The notes under the pieces: model-generated
Database searches by the model: none
Told to the model about the DNA's origin: nothing
Seen by the model: the letters and a program-made list of their open reading frames with translations, nothing else
Made by a program: the position numbers and the translations under genes
Shown: positions 1-8,518 of the stretch, piece after piece
Layout: every line of letters begins with the position of its first letter
How positions within the stretch are numbered: the stretch's first letter is position 1
Origin: JBDREC01 sp043820105 [NCBI: Pseudomonadota bacterium]
GTDB taxonomy: Bacteria > Bdellovibrionota_F > JAHFAK01
Assembly: GCA_043820105.1 (NCBI GenBank)
Contig: JBDREC010000034.1
Span: 1-57,863 of the forward strand
DNA length: 57,863 bases
Direction: 5' to 3'

Positions 1-177
1 ATGTGTATTTTGAAATATTTTCTAAATCAGGTAGACCTGTAGAAGTTATTCAGATAAAAAGGACCGAAATTATGCATTCTTACTGGCTCTGCTTTTGCCG
101 CTCCTTGAACCTCTTCCTCCATTTTTGATACTTATCTTTCAAGAGTCTTGGTGCCAGAGCAAATAATTACATTAAAT
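1..177. other. Window edge, no supported gene
   Basis: This stretch lies downstream of the hydrolase stop codon. A plus-strand frame stays open from the window edge to about position 131 but has no visible homology, and a minus-strand frame of about 28 codons at 71-157 is lysine/arginine/glutamine rich. Either could be the tail of a gene that continues outside the window or a decayed fragment. I see no RNA gene or repeat here. Confidence 0.3.
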
Positions 178-1080
178 TCATATAATCTTTTCTTTTAAAA
201 TACTGATAAAAGCATATTCAACAAGCTCTGGATGACCTCTATCATAAACATAAGTTACATTTTCATTTCCACACGGCATATCAAGCCATTCACTATTGTA
301 GTTATTTTCTTTTGTAAGTCCTGGAAGCTGAGGATAAATGTCTTGCCATAAACAGGCTGCAATATCTAAAGAACAGTTTGTTGTTACCCAATGGTGACAG
401 TTTTGAATGTTTCCCCTTGTTACAATTAAGCCAGAAGCAATATCGCAAGTTGTAAAACCTGATAAAGGTGCAGAAATATAACCTAAAACAGGCATTTCAA
501 ATCCGTTAATTGGACTTGCAACTGTATTTACAGATATTCTATCAAAAATGGATTCGTGAATATTAAATTTTTTGGATTTATACTTTAACTTTTCTATTGC
601 TTTTAAGGCCAATACGCCACCTGCTGAATATCCAATAAGAATTATTTCTTTTTTAGGATAACGCATTGCCAAGAATTTCAATGAATAAGCAAGCCTATCT
701 GTGTTAAAAGGTGTTGGTGCATGAGCTGAATAAGTAAAAAGAAAAAGGCCAAATTTGTATTTAATTTGCTCTTCAATTATTGGTAACAACTCCTCTCCAT
801 CTAAAAAATCGAGTCCCTGGATTATAAAAAAAACAGGCAAATTATTATCTGAAACCTCATTGATTCTTACAAGTCCCTTTTTAAGCTTCTTTAATTCAGA
901 TACTTTAGAGATCGTATCAAGCTCATAAAAAGATTTTGAATCTGTTTTATATAAATTTAGCATTAATTTTTTATCGATAAGTTGTGACCTAAAACTTTTG
1001 GCTATTTCTTGCCCTTGACTAGATGAAAAAATAAATAAATTAAAAAATAATAACATTAAACAAATAGTATATCTATGCAA
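178..1080 (-). CDS. Exported alpha/beta-hydrolase-like protein
   Basis: The N-terminus is a signal peptide (hydrophobic stretch about residues 8-20). The fold call rests on a nucleophile elbow GYSAGG at 150-155, with Ser152 as likely nucleophile after a hydrophobic strand (EIILIG), and a C-terminal His283 in YDRGHPEL in the usual place for the catalytic histidine. The acidic member is not assigned. Several cysteines in the second half fit an oxidising periplasmic or extracellular location. Substrate is unknown; lipase, esterase or a related acyl hydrolase are all possible. The open frame starts with TTG at 1080, and an ATG at codon 9 (1056) is an equally good start because neither has a clear ribosome binding site. 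It is transcribed alone. A weak sigma54-like element lies at 1203-1216. Confidence 0.65.
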   Translation of the reverse strand: MHRYTICLMLLFFNLFIFSSSQGQEIAKSFRSQLIDKKLMLNLYKTDSKSFYELDTISKVSELKKLKKGLVRINEVSDNNLPVFFIIQGLDFLDGEELLPIIEEQIKYKFGLFLFTYSAHAPTPFNTDRLAYSLKFLAMRYPKKEIILIGYSAGGVLALKAIEKLKYKSKKFNIHESIFDRISVNTVASPINGFEMPVLGYISAPLSGFTTCDIASGLIVTRGNIQNCHHWVTTNCSLDIAACLWQDIYPQLPGLTKENNYNSEWLDMPCGNENVTYVYDRGHPELVEYAFISILKEKII

Positions 1081-1202
1081 TTTGACACCAACAATTTAAA
1101 AATAATAAATAAATTTAGATGTGATACAAGAAATGTACCTAAATACATTGGAAACCAAGACAACCATCTAAATGCTTGTTATTATTATCCATTTCCCAGC
1201 TT

Positions 1203-1216
1203 GCCTTTAAAATACC
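1203..1216 (-). promoter_or_regulatory. Weak sigma54-like promoter facing the hydrolase
   Basis: Read on the minus strand this is GGTATTTTAAAGGC: the -24 GG and -12 GC are exactly 10 bases apart, but the flanking TGGCAC/TTGCA bases are poor. It lies about 120-150 bases upstream of the hydrolase starts. It may be a chance match. Confidence 0.25.
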
Positions 1217-1303
1217 TTAAATGATTCTAGTGCCAAAATATCCTCTTGATTATTCTTTTTCATCTATTTAATTTGAAAACATGGCAATTTAAAGGAGTGA
1301 TCA

Positions 1304-1360
1304 ATGTTATTTATAATTGTTTTGATGCTGTCTATTCTAATTAAACTGATCTTTTACTAA
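1304..1360 (+). CDS. Possible 18-residue hydrophobic peptide
   Basis: An ATG at 1304 follows AAAGGAG with good spacing and opens an 18-codon frame (starts MLFIIVLMLS, ends with TAA at 1358-1360) whose product would be almost entirely hydrophobic. It could be a small membrane peptide or a chance frame. No promoter is obvious, and the only support is the ribosome binding site plus the hydrophobic composition. Confidence 0.2.
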   Translation: MLFIIVLMLSILIKLIFY

Positions 1361-1540
1361 TTTTAACAATACATCATTACTTTTTAGGTTTATAAATTTA
1401 AAACTTTCTTTAATCTGAAATTTATTTCTAGAATTTGGAAAACATTTAGCCTCATGAAAATGTCCTTAAGGGATTTTTTTTAAGAAAAAGGAATAACAAA
1501 TCAGAAACTTATATTTTATTTTTAAATACAAATAACTTTT

Positions 1541-1554
1541 GGAATACAATTTGC
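1541..1554 (+). promoter_or_regulatory. Sigma54 promoter of the radical SAM/peptide operon
   Basis: TTGGAATACAATTTGCAG carries GG at 1541-1542 and GC at 1553-1554 with the obligatory 10-base spacing, and the TTGCA -12 block is perfect. Transcription would start near 1566, about 40 bases before the start codon at 1606. The first gene of the operon encodes a member of a small secreted family whose paralogue at 15289 also has a sigma54 promoter. Confidence 0.75.
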
Positions 1555-1605
1555 AGTTAGCATTTTATATCTTCAATTTTAAGAAAGAAATGCATGGGAG
1601 TAATT

Positions 1606-1920
1606 ATGAAAAAGCAATTAGCAAATATTATCTTCTTGGGTTTGGTGTATTTATTTTTTTGGAATAGTTTATTGGCTCAAATTCCATATAATCCACATAA
1701 TTTTAATCTTGGTTTGCACAAGGTACAAGTGTTACCGCTATCTGAATTTAATCCAAATGATCCTTTAATCGATATTGTTTATAACGCTTCTGATCCAATA
1801 CATGAGGAGTATAAAGTTGTTTATTACTATGATTCTAGAATAATTATTTATGCAACTTACCCCTTTATGTATTTCCAGGATACAAAAAGAAAATCCTTTA
1901 ATCCAAGGTTTATAAATTAA
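1606..1920 (+). CDS. Small secreted protein, LPxSEF family
   Basis: This 104-residue product starts at the ATG at 1606, five bases after GGGAG; the frame is open from 1594 but that ATG has no ribosome binding site. A signal peptide ends near LLAQ. The mature part contains VLPLSEFNPNDP, which matches VLPITSFNPANP in the protein at 15289 and ILPISEFRDNDK in the one at 15560. The following EYKVVYYYDSRIIIY aligns with EYLNVLYNDTRRVFYI of the latter. No known domain is recognised. It leads the operon with the thioredoxin-like, radical SAM and precursor genes, 16 bases upstream of the next gene. A secreted carrier, signal or structural peptide is possible, but function is unknown. Confidence 0.6.
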   Translation: MKKQLANIIFLGLVYLFFWNSLLAQIPYNPHNFNLGLHKVQVLPLSEFNPNDPLIDIVYNASDPIHEEYKVVYYYDSRIIIYATYPFMYFQDTKRKSFNPRFIN

Positions 1921-1936
1921 ATAAAAGGAGCTTGAG

Positions 1937-2491
1937 ATGTTTAAAATTAAGATTTCTCTTATCTTTTTTATATTTACTCTTATTTACATGCATGCAGCAT
2001 TTTCGGATGTTATAGAAAATAACTATGAAGGTTTAATTAAAGATGAAAAATATTTGAATTTAGATGATTTTCTAAAAGGTGCTGCTTTAATTGAAGCGAG
2101 TTCAAAATTGCAAAGGGAAGAATATAAGAAAAAAATTATTATCATTTTTAATTGGGCCACATGGTGCCCCTATTGTAAAACAAATACAGGTCATTTAAAA
2201 AAAGCCATGGAAAAATATGGGGTAAAGGGATTGAGAATTATTGCCATTAACCATGATAAGGAAAGCCTAGAAACTGAAAGCGTTAAGAAATTAATAAGAA
2301 ATTATTTAGAGAAATATAATGTTACATGGCCCAACCTTGATGCCAGATCCTTAATGGAAAACAATAGTTTTAAAAGTCTTAACATAGATTATATGCCATT
2401 TACTGTAATTTTGGGACAGGACCTTCGAATTTTATATGTTCAACCTGATCTTAAATACATTGATGCCATATTAAAAAGCATATTAGGATAA
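1937..2491 (+). CDS. Exported thioredoxin-like (TlpA/ResA-type) protein
   Basis: A signal peptide or N-terminal anchor (residues 1-22) precedes a thioredoxin-like domain with the active-site WCPYC (Cys77, Cys80) after a typical hydrophobic strand, and the cis-proline motif YMPFTV near residue 155. The family reduces or isomerises disulfides outside the cytoplasm. Start: AAAGGAG is well spaced before the ATG at 1937. Only four bases separate it from the radical SAM gene. In this operon it may keep cysteines of the small secreted protein or of the two-cysteine precursor in the right redox state; that role is inferred from context only. Confidence 0.8.
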   Translation: MFKIKISLIFFIFTLIYMHAAFSDVIENNYEGLIKDEKYLNLDDFLKGAALIEASSKLQREEYKKKIIIIFNWATWCPYCKTNTGHLKKAMEKYGVKGLRIIAINHDKESLETESVKKLIRNYLEKYNVTWPNLDARSLMENNSFKSLNIDYMPFTVILGQDLRILYVQPDLKYIDAILKSILG

Positions 2492-2495
2492 TCTT

Positions 2496-3992
2496 ATGAG
2501 TAATTTATATATAATGCAAAATGAACACGATATGATAAGAAAAGAGCTATTCTCAAATATTGGTTTCATAACTCTTTCTGTTACTAATCTATGTAATGGC
2601 GCTTGTAAATATTGTTACATGCCTATTGTAGATAAAAAGCGAAAATCTGAATTTTTAAGTCATGACTTATTAAGGCAAGTATTAAATGCTATTCTTGTTA
2701 ATAATTTTGATAAAAAAAGAGCCCTAAAGCTTCAGTTTTTTGGAGGCGAGCCACTTCTAGTAGGTCTTGATTGGTATAAGAAAGCACTTCCTATAATCAG
2801 AAATATTGCGAAAGAGTCAAATATTGATATTGAGCTTGTCGTGCAAAGTAATTTTATCAATGTGAACCGTGAGATAATTGAGTACTTTGAAAAAGAGGAT
2901 ATAATTTTAAATGCAAGTCTTGATGGGAATTCCAAGCTTCATGATATTCTAGCATCGTCAGGTGAAAGAATAATAAAAAATATTAAACTTTTTTATAATA
3001 TAACAGGCAGAGCACCCGGCATTATAACGGTTCTTGGCAAGCATAATGCTTCTGCAGTTGAAGAAATATTGGAATATTTTATCAAAGATCTGAAGATTGA
3101 TTCGATAAATGTACTTTTTTTACATAATAAAAAAGTCTTAACTGATTCCTTTGAAGCAAATAGTGATGAAATGCTAGCTTGTTCTTACAAAATTCTAGAT
3201 ACAATGAAAAAGCAAAAAGGGAAGTTTATTGAGACTAATTTAAAAAGGTATCTTTTAATGTATTTTGACCATGATTATAACGAGGAGGAAAGATCAAAAC
3301 GCAATTGCCATTCTTTTTACTGTATGGCTTTTAGAAATATGTGTTCAATATTTCCTGATGGTGAAATTTTGGGATGTGATGCAATTAATTCTAACAGAAG
3401 GCAAAGAGGTCTTTACATTCAAGATTTTTATAAAGATCCTAAATATTTTTCAAAAGCTTATAATAAAATGGCCATATCATTTCATGAAAAAGGAGAAGCT
3501 TATTCAAAGTGTTTAACATGTTTTGCATCAAAAATATGCTCATTCAATTGTCCAGGCTTGAATAAAAACTATGAATATCATGAAAAGATGTGTGAATATA
3601 CAAAAAAGCTTTTTAAGTATTTTGAAATTAACAGAAAAAGTTTAATTAGTCTTTATAATATTATTAAAGACAAAAATTTAAAGATTAATAAAATGCAATT
3701 GGATGATGCCCTTAAAGATACTTTAGTTAATGTTGAAGATAAAAATAAAATTAAAAATGCCCTTAATTATTATAATAATCAAAATGAAGCTATTTTTAAT
3801 GAAAAATATAGAGTTAATGAGCTTATAAATCTGTTCACAAAGCTTGATTCAGCAAAGCTTATAATTGAAAAACAGACTAAAAATAATGTTTTTATTAAAT
3901 CAAGAAACAAAAGATTTATTTATAAACCAAGATCTTTGGAATTATATAAGGTGGATCCAAAAACTTATATGGAGATAATTTTATCAGAATAG
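2496..3992 (+). CDS. Radical SAM/SPASM peptide-modifying enzyme
   Basis: The N-terminal radical SAM domain has CNGACKYC (Cys33, Cys37, Cys40) for the SAM-binding [4Fe-4S] cluster and GGEP at 83-86. A SPASM-type C-terminal region follows with Cys271, 276, 283, 294, 339, 342, 348, 352 and 366, enough for two auxiliary clusters. An extension of about 120 residues after 378 is lysine/asparagine rich and may recognise a substrate. At 498 residues it resembles peptide maturases (sactipeptide/ranthipeptide type) and anaerobic sulfatase maturases. With a 69-residue His/Ser/Cys-rich peptide encoded 34 bases downstream and no sulfatase nearby, peptide maturation is the better guess. The modification chemistry cannot be told from sequence. 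Confidence 0.85.
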   Translation: MSNLYIMQNEHDMIRKELFSNIGFITLSVTNLCNGACKYCYMPIVDKKRKSEFLSHDLLRQVLNAILVNNFDKKRALKLQFFGGEPLLVGLDWYKKALPIIRNIAKESNIDIELVVQSNFINVNREIIEYFEKEDIILNASLDGNSKLHDILASSGERIIKNIKLFYNITGRAPGIITVLGKHNASAVEEILEYFIKDLKIDSINVLFLHNKKVLTDSFEANSDEMLACSYKILDTMKKQKGKFIETNLKRYLLMYFDHDYNEEERSKRNCHSFYCMAFRNMCSIFPDGEILGCDAINSNRRQRGLYIQDFYKDPKYFSKAYNKMAISFHEKGEAYSKCLTCFASKICSFNCPGLNKNYEYHEKMCEYTKKLFKYFEINRKSLISLYNIIKDKNLKINKMQLDDALKDTLVNVEDKNKIKNALNYYNNQNEAIFNEKYRVNELINLFTKLDSAKLIIEKQTKNNVFIKSRNKRFIYKPRSLELYKVDPKTYMEIILSE

Positions 3993-4026
3993 AAAGTTGA
4001 TTATTTTATCTTCAAAAGGAGGTTTT

Positions 4027-4236
4027 ATGTTTAAGAAAATTAATTTTAATAAAAATTCATATCTGGCTCTGGCTGATTGGGACAAGTGTCACTCTCAATA
4101 TACAAAAGAGCATTCACAAAGTGGAGATTCTCATAAAGATTCCCATAGCAAGGCTAAATCTTGTCCCCACAGCCAGAATGCAAGTCAGGCAAAGACTTAT
4201 AATCCATATAAAATGGCTCTGGAAGAGCTCGTATAA
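4027..4236 (+). CDS. Candidate RiPP precursor, His/Ser-rich
   Basis: This 69-residue peptide starts at the ATG at 4027 because a perfect AAAAGGAGG lies just upstream; the frame is open from 3997 without such a signal. The N-terminal part (MFKKINFNKNSYLALADW) could be a leader. The rest is very hydrophilic: three HSQ triplets (CHSQ, EHSQ, PHSQ), DSHKDSHSK, and two cysteines (CHSQ and SCPHSQ), ending NPYKMALEELV. There is no signal peptide, so export would need the ABC transporter encoded 49 bases downstream. Position directly after a SPASM enzyme and before an exporter is the classic arrangement for a ribosomally made, modified peptide. Metal binding through His/Cys is an alternative or additional role. 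No family is recognised. Confidence 0.65.
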   Translation: MFKKINFNKNSYLALADWDKCHSQYTKEHSQSGDSHKDSHSKAKSCPHSQNASQAKTYNPYKMALEELV

Positions 4237-4285
4237 ATATTTGAAATTATGCCCATGATTTTTAACTTAATTTGTTGTCTAATAA

Positions 4286-5959
4286 ATGGAAGCATTTAAA
4301 AGAATATATATTTTAATAAAGCCTTTTGAAAAGAAGATACTGTTCTATTATTTCTGCAGTATTATTATGATTATATTCTATGTTCCAATACCTATGTTTA
4401 ATAAATATCTAATTGATGATGTGTTGATTAAAAAAGATTTTAATCAACTATTATTTATTTTAATATTAATCTTAGCCTTTAAAATAATTTCAAGCCTTTT
4501 AAATAGTCTTAATTGTTACAAACTAGATAAACTGGCGGTAGCTATAAATATTTATACAAGAAAAAAACTTTTGTCTAGAATCTTAAGCATAAATAATAAT
4601 GTTTATAGAGCTTACAGTGGAGGTGACCTGATAGCACGGTTTGACAATGGGCAAGATGCAGTTATTTCATTTATTGAAGTTATTTTATCTAATATTGTAA
4701 ATCTAATTTATGTAATTGTTTTGGTTTTCATTCTATCTTATTTAAACCTTAAGCTATTTATGCTTGGAATGATATTGCTACCTTTGGAAGTCATTTTATC
4801 TATAAAAACAAAAGTTTTATTTTCTAAGTATATACCAAATATAGAAGCTAATAATGGGAAATGCAAAAATATTCTGCAAAAAATAATATACAATTTGCCG
4901 GAAATTAAAGGTTTTGGTGGATCTAAATATTCTTATAATAAATATAGTCTCATATTAGGTGAGTCAGGAAAATATAGCCTGATCATGGATAAAAAAACAA
5001 ATTTGCTTAACCTCTACAAAGGAATTGTCAAAGCACTGGCTATTGCTATTTACGGGTATTTTGGATGGTCTAGTGTAATTAATAATCAAATGACTTTAGG
5101 AGCTTTTGTTGCTTTTACAACTTATCTTGGATTTATCTATGGACCTGTTAAGGGCCTTTTGGATTTTATAAGTAAAATAGAAGGAGTAAAAATAAAGGCG
5201 GAGCGTTATTTTGAGCTATTAGCTTACAATAAAACCAGAGAATCAAAAGTTGGGTATTTTTGCTCTTCCGGAAACCTTAACTTAATAAGAATTTCTGAAC
5301 TTTCATTTGGATATAATAAAAATGAAATGATTTTTTCAAACCTCAATATGGATTTGCATTTAAACGGAATCACGGTAATCTGGGGTAAAAGTGGTATTGG
5401 AAAAACAACTTTATTGAATTTGATATATGGCGGCTTAAAACCTGAATCTGGAAAGATTGAATTCTTAACAAAAGAAAATAAATTGTGCTTTAATAAACCC
5501 TGTGATCAAATTTCTTATGTTACCCAAAAAGCAGTATTATTGCCAGCGTCCATTTATGAAAACATAACACTAAGCAGTACTATAAATAATGAAAAGATTG
5601 ATAAATGTAAAATTGCTTTAGAAAAAGCGGCTTGTGAATTTGTTAATGAGCTAAAAGATGGGATTTTTACTGAATATGATAAAAGTGTGGATATCTTCTC
5701 GCAAGGTGAAATACAAAGAATAAGTCTTGCAAGGATTTTTTACAACTCTAAAAAAATAATTTTGATTGATGAGCCAACAAATAATCTAGACTCAGTCCTT
5801 TCAAATAACTTAATTGCAAATATTAAGCAATCATCATTGAGTTTTCCTGTTATTATGGTCACTCATAATCAGGATCTTTTAAAATATGCCGATAGGATAA
5901 TTGAAATTAAGAAAAATGGGGTTATAAGTGTTTATAAAAATCCAAACAGGGGTCTTTAA
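4286..5959 (+). CDS. ABC exporter (fused membrane and ATPase domains)
   Basis: About six membrane segments fill residues 15-295. The nucleotide-binding domain carries Walker A GKSGIGKTT (367-375), the variant signature FSQGE (471-475), Walker B IILIDEP (491-497), D-loop NNLDS and switch His527. At 557 residues it is a half-transporter that should work as a homodimer. It has no N-terminal C39 peptidase domain, so if it exports the neighbouring peptide, leader removal must be done elsewhere. No clear ribosome binding site precedes the ATG; translation may couple to upstream genes. Its stop overlaps the next start by one base, so the two are probably co-translated. Substrate (modified peptide or a metal complex) is inferred from context. 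Confidence 0.85.
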   Translation: MEAFKRIYILIKPFEKKILFYYFCSIIMIIFYVPIPMFNKYLIDDVLIKKDFNQLLFILILILAFKIISSLLNSLNCYKLDKLAVAINIYTRKKLLSRILSINNNVYRAYSGGDLIARFDNGQDAVISFIEVILSNIVNLIYVIVLVFILSYLNLKLFMLGMILLPLEVILSIKTKVLFSKYIPNIEANNGKCKNILQKIIYNLPEIKGFGGSKYSYNKYSLILGESGKYSLIMDKKTNLLNLYKGIVKALAIAIYGYFGWSSVINNQMTLGAFVAFTTYLGFIYGPVKGLLDFISKIEGVKIKAERYFELLAYNKTRESKVGYFCSSGNLNLIRISELSFGYNKNEMIFSNLNMDLHLNGITVIWGKSGIGKTTLLNLIYGGLKPESGKIEFLTKENKLCFNKPCDQISYVTQKAVLLPASIYENITLSSTINNEKIDKCKIALEKAACEFVNELKDGIFTEYDKSVDIFSQGEIQRISLARIFYNSKKIILIDEPTNNLDSVLSNNLIANIKQSSLSFPVIMVTHNQDLLKYADRIIEIKKNGVISVYKNPNRGL

Positions 5960-7332
5960 TGTTTCTTAAAGCTATATCAAGCAATTTAACAAAAGATTCC
6001 CTGCTAAAAGATCTTGAAATTAGCTGCCTGTTTTTGAGTAATAGTTATAATTTAATACAACTTAAAAATTCATTTATTGGCATTGCAAAAAATTATTACA
6101 AGTTTAAGTCTTATGAGGAGATAATATATTATCATTCTAAAATAACAAGCTATTTGAAAAAAGATAAACTCTTAATTAACACACTACTTAAATCAGAAAA
6201 ACAAAATCCTCTGTTTTTAAGTTTGAAACTGTCATTACTCAGCGCTATATATCAGTATATAAACAAGAAACAATTTATATTTTTTAAGAGCGATAAAATT
6301 AAATATAATGCTTTGGAAAAGGCAAAAGTTGTTGATGTAGTGGGTTTTAGCTATGATATAAAAAAACTTTTAAAAAGCCAGGACCTGATTGAATTAAATA
6401 TTATTGATAACACACTGAAAACCAAGAAATCATGTCTAAAATCCTTTATAAGTGAGCTCAAGAAAAACTTTCCACAAAAGAAAATAAATCTTTATGAAAA
6501 TTTAAAAGCCAAGAAAAGCATGAAGTGTGATTTCGCCATAATAACAGCTTCTACTATCTGCAACAATACTATTGATGAGACTTTAAGTTATTATGATGGA
6601 ATCGAAAAAATTTTGTTTGGTATCAGTGCAAATATACTAGCACCCCAAATTGAATCTAATAAAATCATTGCTTTAGAAACTATAGAAATTCCAAAAGATA
6701 TTATTTATTTGGCAATGTATAATTACCCTGAGTTTAATGGATTTTTTGCACAAGATTTGAATAAATCAAATTATATAAAAAAAGATGACTTTAAAGCTTC
6801 AATAAACGCTGAAATAATTCATTCTGCACTTATTGATTTTAATGCTTTTAAAAAAAAGGATTTTAATAAGACTATTTATAGTCTAGATAACCTTGAAGTC
6901 TTTTTAAAAAAAATAAGCAATAAAGGATTTATCTTTCATGGAAGCACAAGGTTAATTGGTGGTAAATTGAAACCAAAAATCTCAAATGATCTTGAAAAGG
7001 AAAGTGGAAACAGAAAGGCTGTATATATGACTTCTACACCTCAAGTGGCTCATTTCTGTTCTTTTATTAGTGGTAAAGCAGTTGGTTTGAGTGTGCATAA
7101 AACCTCTCGCAGTTTTGATCTGCATAAAAACAAAGAATTTGAAAATTCAATTTTTAGTGTAGAGTATTTAAACAAGCTTGCAATATCTGGTTTCATATAT
7201 ATCTTTCATGTTACACAAGCAGATGAATACTGCAATGGAGAATATCTATCGTATAAGCCTATTGAACCTCTTGCAACAATTAAAACTAGCCTAAAAGATT
7301 TTAATCACAAAATACGTGAAATTTCTACCTGA
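5959..7332 (+). CDS. DUF364-like and ADP-ribosyltransferase-like fusion protein
   Basis: No signal peptide; cytoplasmic. Residues about 120-235 resemble the Rossmann-like DUF364 (putative heavy-metal chelation) domain: a VVGFSYD strand-turn, a conserved aspartate in NIID, then DFAIITASTICNNTIDETL and the closing strand ILFGISANILAP. After a linker, residues about 310-450 resemble H-Y-E type ADP-ribosyltransferase/RNA 2'-phosphotransferase folds: FHGST with His327, AVYMTST with Tyr356, and GEYLSYKPIEPL with Glu428. I do not know this fusion. As last gene of the peptide operon, translationally coupled to the exporter, it may modify the peptide or a target, handle a metal, or give immunity. The domain calls are by eye and the ART one is the less certain. 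Confidence 0.55.
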   Translation: MFLKAISSNLTKDSLLKDLEISCLFLSNSYNLIQLKNSFIGIAKNYYKFKSYEEIIYYHSKITSYLKKDKLLINTLLKSEKQNPLFLSLKLSLLSAIYQYINKKQFIFFKSDKIKYNALEKAKVVDVVGFSYDIKKLLKSQDLIELNIIDNTLKTKKSCLKSFISELKKNFPQKKINLYENLKAKKSMKCDFAIITASTICNNTIDETLSYYDGIEKILFGISANILAPQIESNKIIALETIEIPKDIIYLAMYNYPEFNGFFAQDLNKSNYIKKDDFKASINAEIIHSALIDFNAFKKKDFNKTIYSLDNLEVFLKKISNKGFIFHGSTRLIGGKLKPKISNDLEKESGNRKAVYMTSTPQVAHFCSFISGKAVGLSVHKTSRSFDLHKNKEFENSIFSVEYLNKLAISGFIYIFHVTQADEYCNGEYLSYKPIEPLATIKTSLKDFNHKIREIST

Positions 7333-7581
7333 ATGCTACATACTAAATTTGAGTATTTAATTTTATACTTATTTAGTTTTCGATATAAAGTGGCTCTTGA
7401 AATATATAATTCTTTTTGAGTTTTTAGCCTTTAATCCACAGCTATTTTCTGTAATGACCTTATTTGAAGATCTTTTGTTATTTTTAGAGGCTTCTATCTT
7501 TTTCTTTTTCCAATATTTATGATGTAAGCAAGCGCTTCAATTTGATTAATTACTGTTGTTGCAAGATTTGCTTCATAAAAA

Positions 7582-8499
7582 TTATTCGTAATAATCGTTT
7601 TTCCAGTAATTAGATTCAAAAGGTGATCTTCTCTCAATAGTCTTTTTACCAGGAATCGGACAACTTTGTGCAGCTTTCCATGAGTATCCAAAATAATCAT
7701 AGGAATGATATAGCATTGGACATGCTGCTTTTAAATGAGTTACACTATCATAATCATTAACCTTCATTCCAATTATGGACCAGTCGCCACATAAATAACC
7801 AAAAAATACCGCGCCATTTCTGAATTTTTTTAAAGACCTTTTATCATCAATTATCAAATATTTATCTGATAGATGCTCTTCGTATGAAACATTAAACTCA
7901 CTGTGACTAAATTTGGAGTTCAACTTTCCACCACTAATACTTTCCACTGTTATTCCAGCCTCTAGATCTGGATTTTGATCATCATCCTTTTCATATCCAC
8001 CCAGAAGCCAATATGCTCCATTTCTCCAGCTTTGGTGGAAACTGCTTCCTTTACATAGGCATCTCCAATTAAAAGTTTCCAGGTAAAAGCTTTTATCCAA
8101 CTTAGCAAAGGCAATCCCTGAATAACTATCAATATATCTTTGAGTTATTTTTGCACCACCATGAGGACTTGGTTTCTCATCATTTGAATCTGGCCAAAAA
8201 TATTTTCCTCCTCTATCTTCTATGCATTTTGTTGGCACTATTATCAAATCACTATTAATTAAAGCTGCAGAACATATAGGTGTTGATGAACTTATATTGG
8301 AGCCAGTTACTTTTCCTATTGCTTCCACTGGAGGATCATCTTCAATATACAAATTTTCCGTAATTGTCATTGCATCAAAGTTTGAATCCATGGAAAACGA
8401 TCTCCTGGGCATATCATTCATTGGACAAGGGTCAGCCCATACAAGGCTTAAAAACGCCAAGTTAAAATATATTGTTGTAAATAAATTTATTCTTCTCAT
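7582..8499 (-). CDS. Secreted trypsin-like protein lacking catalytic residues
   Basis: A signal peptide (residues 1-22) precedes a chymotrypsin-like region: ICSAALINSDLIIVPTKCI (from 76) matches the strand-His segment of S1 proteases, but the usual AAHC is PTKC (89-92), so the histidine is missing. SGIAFAKL (127-134) fits the Asp strand, and FRNGAVFF (227-233) stands where a G-S-G-S/A-P motif should carry the catalytic serine. It is therefore probably a non-catalytic paralogue. Many cysteines suggest disulfides outside the cell. AGGAGG precedes the start. It is the last gene of a four-gene exported set on the minus strand, 19 bases after its neighbour. An intact relative is encoded at 16069-16800. 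Confidence 0.6.
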   Translation of the reverse strand: MRRINLFTTIYFNLAFLSLVWADPCPMNDMPRRSFSMDSNFDAMTITENLYIEDDPPVEAIGKVTGSNISSSTPICSAALINSDLIIVPTKCIEDRGGKYFWPDSNDEKPSPHGGAKITQRYIDSYSGIAFAKLDKSFYLETFNWRCLCKGSSFHQSWRNGAYWLLGGYEKDDDQNPDLEAGITVESISGGKLNSKFSHSEFNVSYEEHLSDKYLIIDDKRSLKKFRNGAVFFGYLCGDWSIIGMKVNDYDSVTHLKAACPMLYHSYDYFGYSWKAAQSCPIPGKKTIERRSPFESNYWKNDYYE

Positions 8500-8518
8500 T
8501 AAAGCCTCCTATTTTTTA

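Larger units (their letters stand above)
1081..1593. other. Long intergenic region between divergent genes
   Basis: About 510 bases separate the hydrolase (leftward) from the radical SAM operon (rightward). It holds the sigma54 promoter of that operon (1541-1554), a weaker sigma54-like match facing the hydrolase (1203-1216) and a very small open frame with a strong ribosome binding site (1304-1360). The rest is AT-rich without recognisable content. Confidence 0.5.

Noticed and set aside
7494-7700. Minus-strand open frame of 68 codons
   Set aside because: Mostly overlaps the 3' end of the trypsin-like gene in another frame and lacks a ribosome binding site.
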